A DNA stretch of 64,000 nt from Bradyrhizobium stylosanthis (lineage in GTDB: Bacteria > Pseudomonadota > Alphaproteobacteria > Rhizobiales > Xanthobacteraceae). Location: positions 1,437,054 to 1,501,053 of the forward strand of contig NZ_LVEM01000003.1 of NCBI RefSeq assembly GCF_001641335.1. Reading direction: 5' to 3'. The translations under genes were made by a program, and so were the position numbers. Numbering within the stretch: position 1 is the stretch's first letter; each line of letters starts with the position of its first letter. Below the pieces are notes generated by a model. It searched no databases and was not told the origin of the DNA. It saw nothing but the letters and a program-made list of their open reading frames with translations. This document shows positions 9,396 through 18,675 of this stretch, piece by piece.

Positions 9396-9593
9396 ATGTT
9401 CCACGTACACAAATACGCGCGCACGCCCAAGCCGGGTAAATGGGCCTTTGCGTCGAAGCACGCGAGGTTGGAGGATGCGGAAACGGCGGCACTCAAGCTT
9501 TGCCCGCGGGGCGCTGACGTGTGGACGGAGCCAAGCATCGAACTGCGACGTGCCTTCTTCGGCCCCTTGGGGGGCGCGATTGGTCGGCAATGA
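9396..9593 (+). CDS. Small hypothetical protein (65 aa)
   Basis: The ORF starts MFHVHKYARTPKPGKWAFAS after a GGAG Shine-Dalgarno site and ends at 9593. The product is basic, with no membrane segment or motif I recognise. It is the first of four short same-strand ORFs (to 10529) with plausible ribosome sites and tight spacing, resembling accessory or phage-like cassettes. Function unknown. Confidence 0.4.
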   Translation: MFHVHKYARTPKPGKWAFASKHARLEDAETAALKLCPRGADVWTEPSIELRRAFFGPLGGAIGRQ

Positions 9594-9831
9594 TCGCGCG
9601 GGAGAGACTGGAATAGAACATGAAGACTTACCGGCTCTACTTGACATCGTTCGCCGGGTCGAAGTGCCGGGCTAGCCGTCCAAGAGCATGAGACGGTCAC
9701 TTGCTCACTTTTGGCTTCATCTGCGACAAAGGCGCAGTGGAAGGCCGTTTGATCGCCTACCACGTGAGCACAACACGATCCCAGTATCAAACGGTGCTCC
9801 CGAACGAACACGAAGGTGCAACCGACCTAAG

Positions 9832-10116
9832 ATGACGGAAGCCGACCTCATCGCGATGGAAGCGACTGTGTTGCTTCATCGGGTCGCCGACTTGGAGCTC
9901 GCGTTGCGCTTTTACGAGGACCCGAGGCGCTATTATGGCCCCCATCAACCCATCGACGGCGAGCCCGACAGATACCAGCCGAAGGATGAGCCTCACCTTT
10001 GGGACGTAGCTCGCGATGGCGGGCAGATCGCGCGCGATGCGCTGGACGGCAAAGCAGTGTCAAGCGCAGTGGCCGCTGGCATGTCGGCGTTCCAAGTTAG
10101 GACGTACGGTCGTTAG
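9832..10116 (+). CDS. Small hypothetical protein (94 aa)
   Basis: I chose the ATG giving MTEADLIAMEATVLLHRVAD because the frame upstream lacks protein-like composition. The product is acidic and helical at its start (ADLELALRFYEDPRRYYGP) and more basic at its end. Eight bases separate its stop from the next ORF, suggesting co-transcription. No family recognised. Confidence 0.4.
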   Translation: MTEADLIAMEATVLLHRVADLELALRFYEDPRRYYGPHQPIDGEPDRYQPKDEPHLWDVARDGGQIARDALDGKAVSSAVAAGMSAFQVRTYGR

Positions 10117-10123
10117 GGCAGGC

Positions 10124-10333
10124 ATGCGCTTTGACACTTCGCTGTGGGAGCGCGAACACGGAAAGAAACCAAGCGGGCGACGCAAATGGCGATTCCGGAT
10201 CGTGTCAACCCGCATCACTCTGCGGGATTATGAGTTTGTCACGGATACCGCGGTGACATTCCCAGCGGCGTGCAAGATTGCTATAGAGAAGGCGCGGCTT
10301 CGCCGCTCCGATCAAGTCGTGTTGCTGCCATGA
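10124..10333 (+). CDS. Small hypothetical protein (69 aa)
   Basis: MRFDTSLWEREHGKKPSGRR begins a basic 69-residue product just after the preceding ORF; GGGCAGGC precedes the ATG. The pattern TLRDYEFVTDTAVTFPAACK suggests a small alpha/beta fold, but I recognise no family. It is a member of the four-ORF string, eight bases before the next start. Confidence 0.4.
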   Translation: MRFDTSLWEREHGKKPSGRRKWRFRIVSTRITLRDYEFVTDTAVTFPAACKIAIEKARLRRSDQVVLLP

Positions 10334-10340
10334 GGGACTC

Positions 10341-10529
10341 ATGACTAACTGGACGATTGAAACGATGGTGTACTGCCGGCGCGGGAGCAAGAGCGGGCGC
10401 GCCGCTGCCGACATCTTCGTCGGAAAGCGCAATAGCGCAGATGGTGGCAAGACTTGGATCGCTGTGGGGGTGTTGGCCGAGATCGGCGATCTCTCCCGCT
10501 TTCAGAATCCGCGCGAGCTGATGGGCTAA
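10341..10529 (+). CDS. Small hypothetical protein (62 aa)
   Basis: MTNWTIETMVYCRRGSKSGR begins the last of four consecutive small ORFs. It has no membrane segment, and I recognise no motif. The close spacing to the upstream ORF is the main reason to consider it real. Confidence 0.4.
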   Translation: MTNWTIETMVYCRRGSKSGRAAADIFVGKRNSADGGKTWIAVGVLAEIGDLSRFQNPRELMG

Positions 10530-10637
10530 CTGAGCCTAGCTAGTCTAGCTAAGCCAGTATCTCTGTAGATCGTCCTGGAAGGACGCTGGCTGGATTATCC
10601 CGTAACTTCTTGGGCGGCTTCAGACCGCGGGAATGAC

Positions 10638-10934
10638 ATGGGAGATCCACCGGCGGGGGCCATGATGAAGCGGCACATTCCTCCGACCTCGAAGACGATT
10701 CAAGATTTCGCCGATCAGCCCGAGTGGTCAAAGTTATGGGTAATTGAAAGCTTCGCCGAGAGTAGACCGGCTCGGCACTCCCAGGCGTCACCAAGCGTCG
10801 AGACTTGTATAGTCGCGAATAGGAAAAAATACCTAGACATAAACGCGGTTGTCCGACATTACTACAACGTCGGAGTTTCACTCGAGGCGATCGCAGTATC
10901 CACTGCGCGGGGGCTAAGCTTAAACTCCGTCTAA
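10638..10934 (+). CDS. Hypothetical ORF before the radical SAM operon
   Basis: A 98-residue open frame (possible start also at 10665) ends 21 bases before the KamA-family gene. Its C-terminal half (KKYLDINAVVRHYYNVGVSL) looks protein-like, its N-terminal half does not. It could be a small partner or precursor for the operon, or chance. GTTGT-N11-ACAAC (about 10849-10869) inside it resembles a NifA site with one extra base, but no sigma-54 element follows at a suitable distance. Confidence 0.25.
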   Translation: MGDPPAGAMMKRHIPPTSKTIQDFADQPEWSKLWVIESFAESRPARHSQASPSVETCIVANRKKYLDINAVVRHYYNVGVSLEAIAVSTARGLSLNSV

Positions 10935-10955
10935 TAAGAGGATGAGAGTATCTTG

Positions 10956-12089
10956 ATGTTTGAGTCACGGGCAGAGGGTCTTGTATCCGAGGCACGAGTA
11001 CAGTCGGAAAAGAAGGTCCCCTCCGATGCTACGCTCATGAACTTCATAGAGGGTGCGCGCTTCGTCCCAGAAAATGAGTTGCAGGCGAATGACATCACGC
11101 AATATCACGTCACGAAGTTCTATCGCGAGCACATTCAAAAGAGCCGATACTACGAGCAGCTGAAACACATAGTCGAGCCTTCGCTCAAGGAGCTCGAAAG
11201 TCCCGGAAGCCTTGACACGAGCGGCGAGCACGACAACACCGTTGTGCCCGGCTTGCAACACAAATACCCGCAGACAGGACTGCTGCTCGTCACCGATCGC
11301 TGTGCATCATATTGCCGTTACTGCTTCCGCAAGCGTATTGTCGGCAAGGATTCGGACGAGATCGCCCCGGATTTCGCTGAAGTGGCTCGCTATATCGGTG
11401 CCCATCCAGAGATGAACAATGTGCTGCTCTCGGGCGGCGATCCGTTCATCCTAAGCACCACCAAGCTCGAAATGATCGTCGACCACCTGCTGCCGATTCC
11501 GCATGTGACCTCCATCCGCTTCGGGACCAAGACGGTGGCCTTCTCTCCCAAGCGGCTGGAGGATCCGACCCTCGCTGATCTGTTCCGGCGCATGCACGAG
11601 GCGGGCACGACGCCGATCATCGTCGCCCACTTCGATCACATGGGCGAAATCTCGTCCGAAGCTGAGCATTGCATCCGCGGGCTGCGCGCGCATGGCGTCC
11701 AGTTCCTCAATCAGACGGTGCTGCTCGCGAACGTGAATGACGACCCCGCTATCATTGCCGACACCTTCGCCAAGTGCCATGAGATCGGCGTGCAGCCGTA
11801 CTATCTGTTCCAGGGGCGACCAGTGAAAGGTGCGTCGCACTTTCAGGTGCCGCTCGCCCGCGGCATCGAGATCGCCAAAGGGGCCAATCAGCGGCTGAGC
11901 GGGATCCAGAAAACGTTCAAGTACATCATGTCGCATTATACCGGGAAGATCGAAATTCTCGACCTCGGCGACGATGGCCGCGTGTACATGCGCTACCACC
12001 AGAACAAATATCCGGACAAGATTGGCAAGATCTTCTCCCGCCCGTATGTTGAGGACGCCTACTGGCTCGACGATTTGCCGGAAGCCTGA
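10956..12089 (+). CDS. KamA-family radical SAM protein (lysine 2,3-aminomutase-like)
   Basis: The 377-residue protein carries the radical SAM cluster motif C116-x3-C120-x2-C123 (DRCASYCRYCFRKR), the GGDP motif (VLLSGGDPF) and the rest of a KamA-type barrel (QPYYLFQGRPVKGASHF). Known KamA enzymes convert L-lysine to beta-lysine using PLP bound to a Lys in a Gly-rich GGGGK loop. Here that position reads IMSHYTGKIEIL, so the PLP lysine motif is altered and the substrate may differ. ATG at 10956 is preceded by AGAGGATGAG. It is the first gene of a four-gene operon; the next starts 15 bases after its stop. It is cytoplasmic and expected to be oxygen sensitive. Confidence 0.85.
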   Translation: MFESRAEGLVSEARVQSEKKVPSDATLMNFIEGARFVPENELQANDITQYHVTKFYREHIQKSRYYEQLKHIVEPSLKELESPGSLDTSGEHDNTVVPGLQHKYPQTGLLLVTDRCASYCRYCFRKRIVGKDSDEIAPDFAEVARYIGAHPEMNNVLLSGGDPFILSTTKLEMIVDHLLPIPHVTSIRFGTKTVAFSPKRLEDPTLADLFRRMHEAGTTPIIVAHFDHMGEISSEAEHCIRGLRAHGVQFLNQTVLLANVNDDPAIIADTFAKCHEIGVQPYYLFQGRPVKGASHFQVPLARGIEIAKGANQRLSGIQKTFKYIMSHYTGKIEILDLGDDGRVYMRYHQNKYPDKIGKIFSRPYVEDAYWLDDLPEA

Positions 12090-12104
12090 CCCGGAGCGTT
12101 CGCG

Positions 12105-13706
12105 ATGCTGGCCGCAGATCGAGAGCCCCGCGGCGTTGCGCCCGCGGAGGGACGCAAGCCGGTAAGCCTGGCAGCGGTGGTGACGGCCTTTCCGCTCGCC
12201 ACCCAAGCCGGGCTTGCCACATTACGTGCGGGCGGCAACGCCATGGACGCGGCGGTCGCCGCCGCGTGGGCGTTGTCCGTCTGCGAACCGAGCGCGTCCG
12301 GGCTGGGTGGACAGACGTCGATGCTCGTGCGCCGTACCGACGGATCAATCCGGATCATCGACGGACAGTCGCGCGCACCCGCGGCGGCATCGCTTGAGAC
12401 GATCACGGCGGTCCAGCAGCGCCGCGGTCATCGCGCCTGCACGGTTCCGTCGGCTCCCGCCACTCCCGACTGGGCGCAGCGCCAATATGGCGTGCTCAGT
12501 CGCGCCCAGGTGTTGGCGCCGGCGATCGGGAACGCGGAAGATGGCTATCCCATCACGCAGCTGCAGCATCGGCAGTGCCGATGGGTGGCCCAATGTCTGC
12601 GCGCCGGCGCGGCGGCGGAGTTGTTCCTGGCGGACGGCCGGCCGCCGCCCGTCGGCTCGACGTTCCGCCAGCCCGCATTGGCGGTCACGCTCCGCGAGCT
12701 CGTGCGTCGCGGCATCGAGGATTTCTACCAGGGCTCCATTGCCCGCCGGATCACGGCGGACATGGCGGCGTGCGGCGGGCTCATCACTGCGGCCGACCTC
12801 TCAGCCTGCGCTCCGCCGGTCGAGACAGATCCGCTGTCGGTCGAGTACGCCGGCTGCCGGATCGTCAGTGCTCCGGCGCCGAACGGCGGCCCGCAGCTCC
12901 TCATGGCGTTCAACCTGTTGAAAGAGCTCGCGGAGCACGGCTTTGCGAGATCGGAAAGCGGATGGCGCAAGGCGCTCGCCCTTGCCGTGTCGGCCGCGTT
13001 CCGCGAACGCGAGCACATGAGCTCGCAGCAGCCCGCGCTAACTTTGCGCGACCCGCTGAGTCGGGATCATGCAAGGCGGGTTGCGGCCGCGATTGCTGGC
13101 TCGCGAAAGCTCGCCTTCACGGCCGATTGCGCCGAAGAGCCCGGCGATACAACCCATCTGATGGCGTGCGACCAGCACGGCATGATCGTCAGCCTGACTC
13201 AGTCGATCCAATCTGTATTCGGCGCGAAGGTCGCGCACCGCACGCTCGGCTTTGTCTACAACAATTATCTCTGCACTTGTCCGCGCACACCCCATGCTCA
13301 TGCGCTCGCGCCGCGGTGCCGGCCCCGCTCGAACATCGCGCCGACGCTAGTGTTGGGCGGCCCCGCCGCAACGCCATTGCTTGCATTGGGCGCGGCCGGC
13401 AGCCGCCGCATCATCTCGGCCATTCTCCAGGTCACGTGCGACGTGATCGATCACGGCCGTGACATCGTTTCGGCCGTCGATGCGCCGCGCGTGCACGGGC
13501 TCGTGGGCGGCAAGGTCTGGATCGAGCGGCCGGCCGCGGACGACGCCTTGCTGAGTAGCCTCCTGGCGAGCGGACGCGAGCCCGTCATCCGGTCACGCCA
13601 CAGCTACGCCATGGCGGCCGTGCACGCGCTGCAGTTCTCCCCGGACGGCGGCGTGACGGGGGCGGCCGACCCCCGGCGTGACGGAACGGCGGGAACGTTC
13701 CAGTGA
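12105..13706 (+). CDS. Gamma-glutamyltransferase-family protein
   Basis: The 533-residue Ntn-hydrolase-type protein has the conserved N-terminal block LRAGGNAMDAAVAAAWAL, the gamma-GT self-cleavage and nucleophile motif (GDTTHLMACDQHGMIVSLTQ), and the C-terminal VDAPRVHGLVGGKVWIE. Family members self-process before the Thr and transfer or hydrolyse gamma-glutamyl groups. No signal peptide is visible, whereas many bacterial GGTs are periplasmic. A cytoplasmic role fits a biosynthetic use, for example forming or trimming gamma-glutamyl intermediates beside the ATP-grasp ligase. It follows the KamA-like gene by 15 bases and overlaps the next gene by 4. Confidence 0.85.
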   Translation: MLAADREPRGVAPAEGRKPVSLAAVVTAFPLATQAGLATLRAGGNAMDAAVAAAWALSVCEPSASGLGGQTSMLVRRTDGSIRIIDGQSRAPAAASLETITAVQQRRGHRACTVPSAPATPDWAQRQYGVLSRAQVLAPAIGNAEDGYPITQLQHRQCRWVAQCLRAGAAAELFLADGRPPPVGSTFRQPALAVTLRELVRRGIEDFYQGSIARRITADMAACGGLITAADLSACAPPVETDPLSVEYAGCRIVSAPAPNGGPQLLMAFNLLKELAEHGFARSESGWRKALALAVSAAFREREHMSSQQPALTLRDPLSRDHARRVAAAIAGSRKLAFTADCAEEPGDTTHLMACDQHGMIVSLTQSIQSVFGAKVAHRTLGFVYNNYLCTCPRTPHAHALAPRCRPRSNIAPTLVLGGPAATPLLALGAAGSRRIISAILQVTCDVIDHGRDIVSAVDAPRVHGLVGGKVWIERPAADDALLSSLLASGREPVIRSRHSYAMAAVHALQFSPDGGVTGAADPRRDGTAGTFQ

Positions 13707-14509
13707 TCGAAAAATCGACCACCCCACCCGAGTCGACGGGCGCGATAGCTACGACCGATTGGCTCTTGGTCTTCTTGTTCGCGCTTCCGGTCGGGATCGC
13801 GCTCGCCAAGATTCCGGTCTTCCCGACCGCCGCCGTGACGACAGGCCTTTTCTCGCTTGCCGACGTGCCTGCACATTTTCACGCCGCGGCCGAAAATGTG
13901 CTGCTGGTAGCGCTGGGCGCCGTGATCGTCGCGGTTTTCCGGCTAACACTCGGCGTGAGGGTCCTCAGCTTCTTTCGCCCCATCCTTCTGGCGATGGGGT
14001 TCGATATCCTGGGTATCCCGATCAGCCTCGCGTTCGTTCTAGTGGTGCTTGTGGTCATGGTCGCGCTTCGCCGGCTGCTCACGACCAATCACAACTACTC
14101 GCGCCTCGGCGTGCTGTTGAGTCTCGCCGCGGCGTGTCTGTTCGTCCCCTTGATCATCGGAAGTTGGTGGAATATCGCATGGCTGCGTGAGATTTCCCTG
14201 TTTCCTGTTATCGCGCTGTGCCTGACCTGCGAGAGCTTCGCTAAGGTGCTCGACCAGGACGGTTTGGCAGAGGCCCTCTGGCGGATGCTGATGGCGGTGA
14301 TCGCGGCCGTCCTGATCGTGAGCTTGATCAAGCTGCCGGGCACGTTCAACTTCTTTCTCCGATTCCCCGAAATGGTGCTGGCGCTTGCCGGCAGCATACT
14401 GCTGATCAACAGGTATCTTGACGTTCGCTTGTTCGAAGGCATGAACCCGTTCGTTCGAGGACCCCTGGTTGAGAAGCGGATGCCGCCCCGCGGTGGTCGG
14501 AGCAAGTGA
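13703..14509 (+). CDS. Seven-TM protein of the 7TM_transglut type
   Basis: The GTG start overlaps the GGT stop (GTGA), so translation is coupled. The 268-residue product has about seven hydrophobic helices (WLLVFLFALPVGIAL, VLLVALGAVIVAVF, then further helices) and a C-terminal NRYLDVRLFEGMNPF. The pattern matches my recollection of the Pfam family of 7TM domains usually fused to an inactive transglutaminase and encoded beside ATP-grasp amidoligases. Here the transglutaminase part is absent. The downstream ATP-grasp gene fits that context. It may anchor the ligase or export the product; the role is inferred. Confidence 0.6.
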   Translation: MIEKSTTPPESTGAIATTDWLLVFLFALPVGIALAKIPVFPTAAVTTGLFSLADVPAHFHAAAENVLLVALGAVIVAVFRLTLGVRVLSFFRPILLAMGFDILGIPISLAFVLVVLVVMVALRRLLTTNHNYSRLGVLLSLAAACLFVPLIIGSWWNIAWLREISLFPVIALCLTCESFAKVLDQDGLAEALWRMLMAVIAAVLIVSLIKLPGTFNFFLRFPEMVLALAGSILLINRYLDVRLFEGMNPFVRGPLVEKRMPPRGGRSK

Positions 14510-14537
14510 TGACTTGGAATATCAATTGGAGTCTGAC

Positions 14538-15578
14538 ATGCGCATAGCTGTCGTTTGGAACAGCGATTGTTTGGGAGTGATCAACCGGTTCGGACAGGTA
14601 TGTCCCGAGAAATACGGGCGCAACGCCGTCGAAAGCGTGATGGCGGCCCTGCGCGACGGAGGGCATGAAACCCTCCTTTGCGAAGGTGACAAAACCCTGC
14701 TCGCCACGCTGGAGCGGTTCATGCCGCCGGATCGCCAGGGGCGGCCGTCAGGCATCGTATTTAACATGGCCTACGGAATTCAGGGAGAGTGCCGCTACAC
14801 GCATGTTCCGGCCATGCTTGAGATGGGAGGCGTTCCGTACACCGGGTCGAGCCCTCTCGGCCACGCGCTCGCCCTGGACAAGGTGATCACCAAGGAGCTC
14901 ATCCGTGCCGCCGGCGTCCCGACGCCGAATTTCCAAGTCATGCGGGACGGCACCGAGGTGATCCGCGAGCTGCAGTTTCCGGTGGTGGTGAAGCCGCGTC
15001 ACGAATCGACGAGCTTTGGTCTGCAGCTCGTGCGCGACCCGGCTCTGTTGAAGCCTGCCGTGGAGGCGATCGTTGCGCAATACGATCAGGACGCGCTGGT
15101 CGAAGAGTACATCGACGGCCGCGAAATCTGCGTCGCATTGCTCGGCAACGAAGGGATCGAGACCCTGCCGTTGGTAGAGCATGATTTCGCCGACCGGCCC
15201 ATTCGCCTGATCACCTGGGAGGACAAGGCGCATCGCGCTGCGGCCGAACCCGAGAAAATATGTCCGGCCCTCGTGGACGAGGACCTCGCAAAGCGGCTAC
15301 GCGACATTTCAGTCGCGACGTTCCGCGCGTGCTTCTGCCGCGATTATGCCCGCGTTGATATCCGCGTGGACCGCGCCGGACAGCCGTTTGTGCTGGAAAT
15401 CAATTCCATGGCCGCGCTCGGGCAGGGCGCTTCGTATGTGCTCGCCGCCCGCGCGGCGGGCTTGGGCTTTCCGGCGCTAGCCAATCGCATCGTCGATGTC
15501 GCGCTGGCACGTCATGCATTATCCGACAAAGCGGTGCCCGTTCCTGCGCAGCAACTAGGGTGGAAGGCCACAGCATAG
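14538..15578 (+). CDS. D-Ala-D-Ala ligase-like ATP-grasp ligase
   Basis: I start at ATG 14538 (MRIAVVWNSDCLGVINRFG) because earlier codons overlap the membrane-protein gene and do not look like the family; TTGGAG precedes it. The 346-residue product has a pre-ATP-grasp domain (YTGSSPLGHALALDKVITKE), the ATP-binding lysine strand FPVVVKPRHESTSFG, EEYIDGREICVALLG, and the metal-binding end VLEINSMAALGQG. Ddl-type enzymes join an acyl-phosphate to an amine. Placement with KamA-like and GGT enzymes rather than cell-wall genes suggests a peptide-like metabolite instead of peptidoglycan. Confidence 0.85.
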   Translation: MRIAVVWNSDCLGVINRFGQVCPEKYGRNAVESVMAALRDGGHETLLCEGDKTLLATLERFMPPDRQGRPSGIVFNMAYGIQGECRYTHVPAMLEMGGVPYTGSSPLGHALALDKVITKELIRAAGVPTPNFQVMRDGTEVIRELQFPVVVKPRHESTSFGLQLVRDPALLKPAVEAIVAQYDQDALVEEYIDGREICVALLGNEGIETLPLVEHDFADRPIRLITWEDKAHRAAAEPEKICPALVDEDLAKRLRDISVATFRACFCRDYARVDIRVDRAGQPFVLEINSMAALGQGASYVLAARAAGLGFPALANRIVDVALARHALSDKAVPVPAQQLGWKATA

Positions 15579-15599
15579 GGATATCTTAGTGCGAAAGAA

Positions 15600-16930
15600 C
15601 CCGAGAAGCGTGTGCGCCCGCTCTTGCGAAGATGCGTGCCGTCCTCGCGCGCCAATTTGCCAAACACGGTCACATGCGGGCTCGATGCCATGTTCATCGA
15701 GCAGCCAGCCAGAGCTCGAGCTCTGGGCACGAGAAGAGCGCTGTCGGGCAGCCAAAAGGGGGCCCTCGGAGCTGTCGCCGGGCGACCGCATGAACGACAA
15801 GCGTCAGCTTTCCGTGACCAAAAGGGGCTCGGCTTCCTCCCAGAACAGGCAGAAGGTGCCTGTCGCAGTTGATGTGCCGATGGGGGGCAGCACGCCGGCA
15901 ACAGCGTCGGCTCGAGCTCGCGGACCGCCGCATGCCGACTTCGTCGATGCGCAGCCTGTACGTCGGCCCAGGCGCTCCGGAGACGGCCGGCGGAGCCACA
16001 TCGAGGATGGCGTGATCGCGCTCGAGCACAATCGGCTGCGCATGATGCGCTGCCGATACGCCGCTGATGATTTCAAGCGGGCTTGGCGGCATTCACGGCA
16101 TTTCGCTGAAAGGCCGGAATGGCTGTTCGACCGCCTTGGCCATTGCGGGAGCCGCTATCGCGGCGTCCATCGCGACCTTGTCGCCCTCCGCTTCGAGCGA
16201 GTCCGCGGCCGTGTCGTAGTCGAGGCCGGAGAGCTTGAGCGTCTCGCCTAAGAGCTTCCTGAACCGCATCGGTGCCGGCGTCATATGCGGCCGGTCCGAT
16301 CGCAGTTTCGACGCCGCTGCACAGGCATTGCTCCGCTTCCGAGGCGAGAACGCCGCGGCTGACCGAGCAGCGCACGCGGTCACCTTGCATGCCGAGGCAG
16401 GTAACGGTCATCGGGTCAAATTCGTAACCGATCGCCAGGCCCAGACCGGCGACTTTCGCCTTCGCTTGAGAGCAAGATCGAAGCTGCCCTGAGAGCGCCG
16501 GCGCACAGCGTCGGCGTCGAGACGATTTCCTGCTCGTAGGTCGTATGAGCCGTCCCCTCCATCAGAAGGACGTGGATGCAATCGCCGATGAAGCGGATCC
16601 TGCGGCCGCCGAAGTCGGAGGAGACTACCTGGTCGAACTACGACCGGATGACGTGGAAGCTGCGCACGACGTCAACCGCCTTCTTGTCGATGTTGTCAGC
16701 GACGTATTTGGTGAACCCGTCCAGATCGACGTAGACCAACACCGCCTCCATCGGCCGGGAATTGCCGCGCGTGAGGACCGAGATGTCAAAATTGCGCAGC
16801 TTCATGCCTTCTTTTACGAGTGGATGGTTCAGCAGTGAAATGCCTCTGCGCACACCGTTCGATCCTACCGCGACACATGGCGCCTGTTCCTCCGGTTTGT
16901 GGCTCAACGCTGAGACCGGCCGGCAGCCCA
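15600..16930 (-). pseudogene. Class III nucleotide cyclase-like pseudogene
   Basis: Minus-strand pieces in several frames assemble into a cyclase-like protein: EAVLVYVDLDGFTKYVAD near 16745, FGGRRIRFIGDCIHVLLMEG near 16580, then AIGPAAYDAGTDAV and DYDTAADSLEAEGDKVA near 16200-16300. The Asp-bearing DLDGF and FIGDCI strands are those of adenylate/guanylate cyclase catalytic domains. Downstream similarity fades, with at least four frame changes, so no enzyme can be made. Its N-terminus abuts the integrase remnant. Confidence 0.5.
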
Positions 16931-17703
16931 GCTCACACTGGGCGACCTGACAGCCTTCGAGGTCAAGGCCTTCCTGTAATACACCGAGCAAGAACGCGGA
17001 GATACGATCGGCACGCGCAACTGTCGCCTGTCCGCATTGCGTAGCTTCTCCGCTTCGTGGCTGATCGTGAGCCGACGGCTATCGAGCAATGCACCCAGGT
17101 TCTGCACGTGCCCATAGAGAAAGCACCGATCCACGCGCCGTGCTATCTGCAGCCCGCGGAAGTGAACGCCATTCTGGCCCCGCCCGATCGCTCGACGATC
17201 GAGGGGCAACGCGACCACGCGCTCTTCTCCTTCCTCTATAATGCCGGCGCGCGTATCCAGGAGGCGCTCGATGTTTGCCCGCGGGCAATCCGGTTCGAAT
17301 CGCCAACCTGCGTGCGTCTTTACGGCAAGGGACGAAAGGAACCGCTGAGCCCTCTTTGGCCAGAAACCGTGTCGTTGCTAAGATCGCAGCTCATGCAACA
17401 GCCGAGGACCGACGACGAGCCCATCTTCGTTAATCGATATGGTGTCCCGCTCGGCGTCGGGTGCCGCTACTAGCGCAATACGTCGAAGCGGCAGCGAAGA
17501 TCACACCGAGCCTGACTTCGAAGCTCGTAACGCCTCATAGCTTCCGTCATACGACGGCGGTGCATCTGGTGGCGGCAGGCGTTGACGTCACGGTGATCCG
17601 AAGCTGGCTCGGCCATGTCAGCCTCGACACCACAAACCACTACGCTCAGGGGAATCTGGAAACAAAACGCCTGGCGTTGGAACGCCTCGAAAGCCCGTCA
17701 TGA
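16931..17703 (+). pseudogene. Tyrosine recombinase (integrase) pseudogene
   Basis: The N-terminal core-binding domain (LTLGDLTAFEVKAFL, then an in-frame TAA at 16978, then GTRNCRLSALRSF) passes through a frameshift near 17046 into the catalytic domain. This has Arg in NAGARIQEALDV, HSFRHTTAVHL (H-x-x-R), and the His and Tyr in LGHVSLDTTNHYAQ, with another frameshift near 17465. All catalytic residues survive, but the reading frame does not. Similar XerC-like recombinases are common in rhizobial islands and move with IS-like elements. Confidence 0.75.
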
Positions 17704-18675
17704 TCGGCAAAGCGGCCATCGTGGATGTGTTTCGGCGTGGGCCGATTGGATGCCATCCGGGGGCCCAGTCCAATGCCGATTGACAATCGTGGAAACAGGA
17801 CCAGAGCGTTGTTGCCTGGATCGACCCCCTTTAACGACGGGGGAATAATGTGGAGGGGATCGCAGACTACCACCGGATAACACCGGAAACGTGGTGCTCC
17901 GTCACATTATGATCTGCTGCTGATTACGTTGCTTCCTTTGTGGAATCAGCACCCCGAGCCTACCGGCTCAAGGTGGGCAGCGCCGACCTCTTCAGAAATT
18001 TAACGGAACCCAAGACATTCCCCGGGGCACGGTTCTGTACGTTACGTACTGAACTATGCCCTTCGATCGCCGAATTCAGCTAACCGCCCGTGATGGTAGC
18101 TTGTGGATACCTGAATTAGACTGCGGGACGGCATGAGATCGACGAAAGCGTTCCAAAAGCTGGCTTGCATTATCCGATAAGTTTCCCTAGCGCGCGATTA
18201 GCTGCTCATCTGCGGCTCGCATCCACCGAAGCAGTTGCCCTGGACGGTCATGCCGTCAAACTAATTCGTGGGCGAGCTGCGCATATTAATGCAAAGGCGC
18301 GCCCGGGGGGCAGTTCGCGAGGCTCGCGATCGTGCATCTTGCTCGTAAAGAGAAGCAGATCACAATCGCTGACGCAGCATTTTCCTTCGTGTGCCGCCAA
18401 CTCCCGATGTGATGACGAACACGCGCTGATGCTATTATGCTCTGGCCGTGCAGTCCAATCCGCGGATGGTCACTCTTGTCTCCGGTCGAAATTCGTGCGG
18501 GAGCACACCGTGCAGCCATATTCATTATCCGGCGTAGTTATGGGGCTTTGCGGATCCGGGGGCGCGGCATTTCAGGCGGCGCAATAGAAACCTGTGATGC
18601 CCGCACTCGAGCTACATCTTCCGCAAGGGGCGCCAGGAGGAGCGGGAATTAAGCCTCCTGCAGCCGAAGGCAGCT
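17704..18675. other. No recognisable gene
   Basis: Between the integrase and the NEL remnant, short frames overlap on both strands. An ORF at 18165-18587 (plus) has arginine- and serine-rich composition typical of non-coding GC-rich DNA. I see no tts box, terminator or transposase piece here. Confidence 0.4.

Noticed and set aside
12575..13462. A 295-aa plus-strand frame inside the gamma-glutamyltransferase gene
   Set aside because: A GC-rich shadow frame, full of Arg and without family motifs; the overlapping frame has clear GGT motifs.
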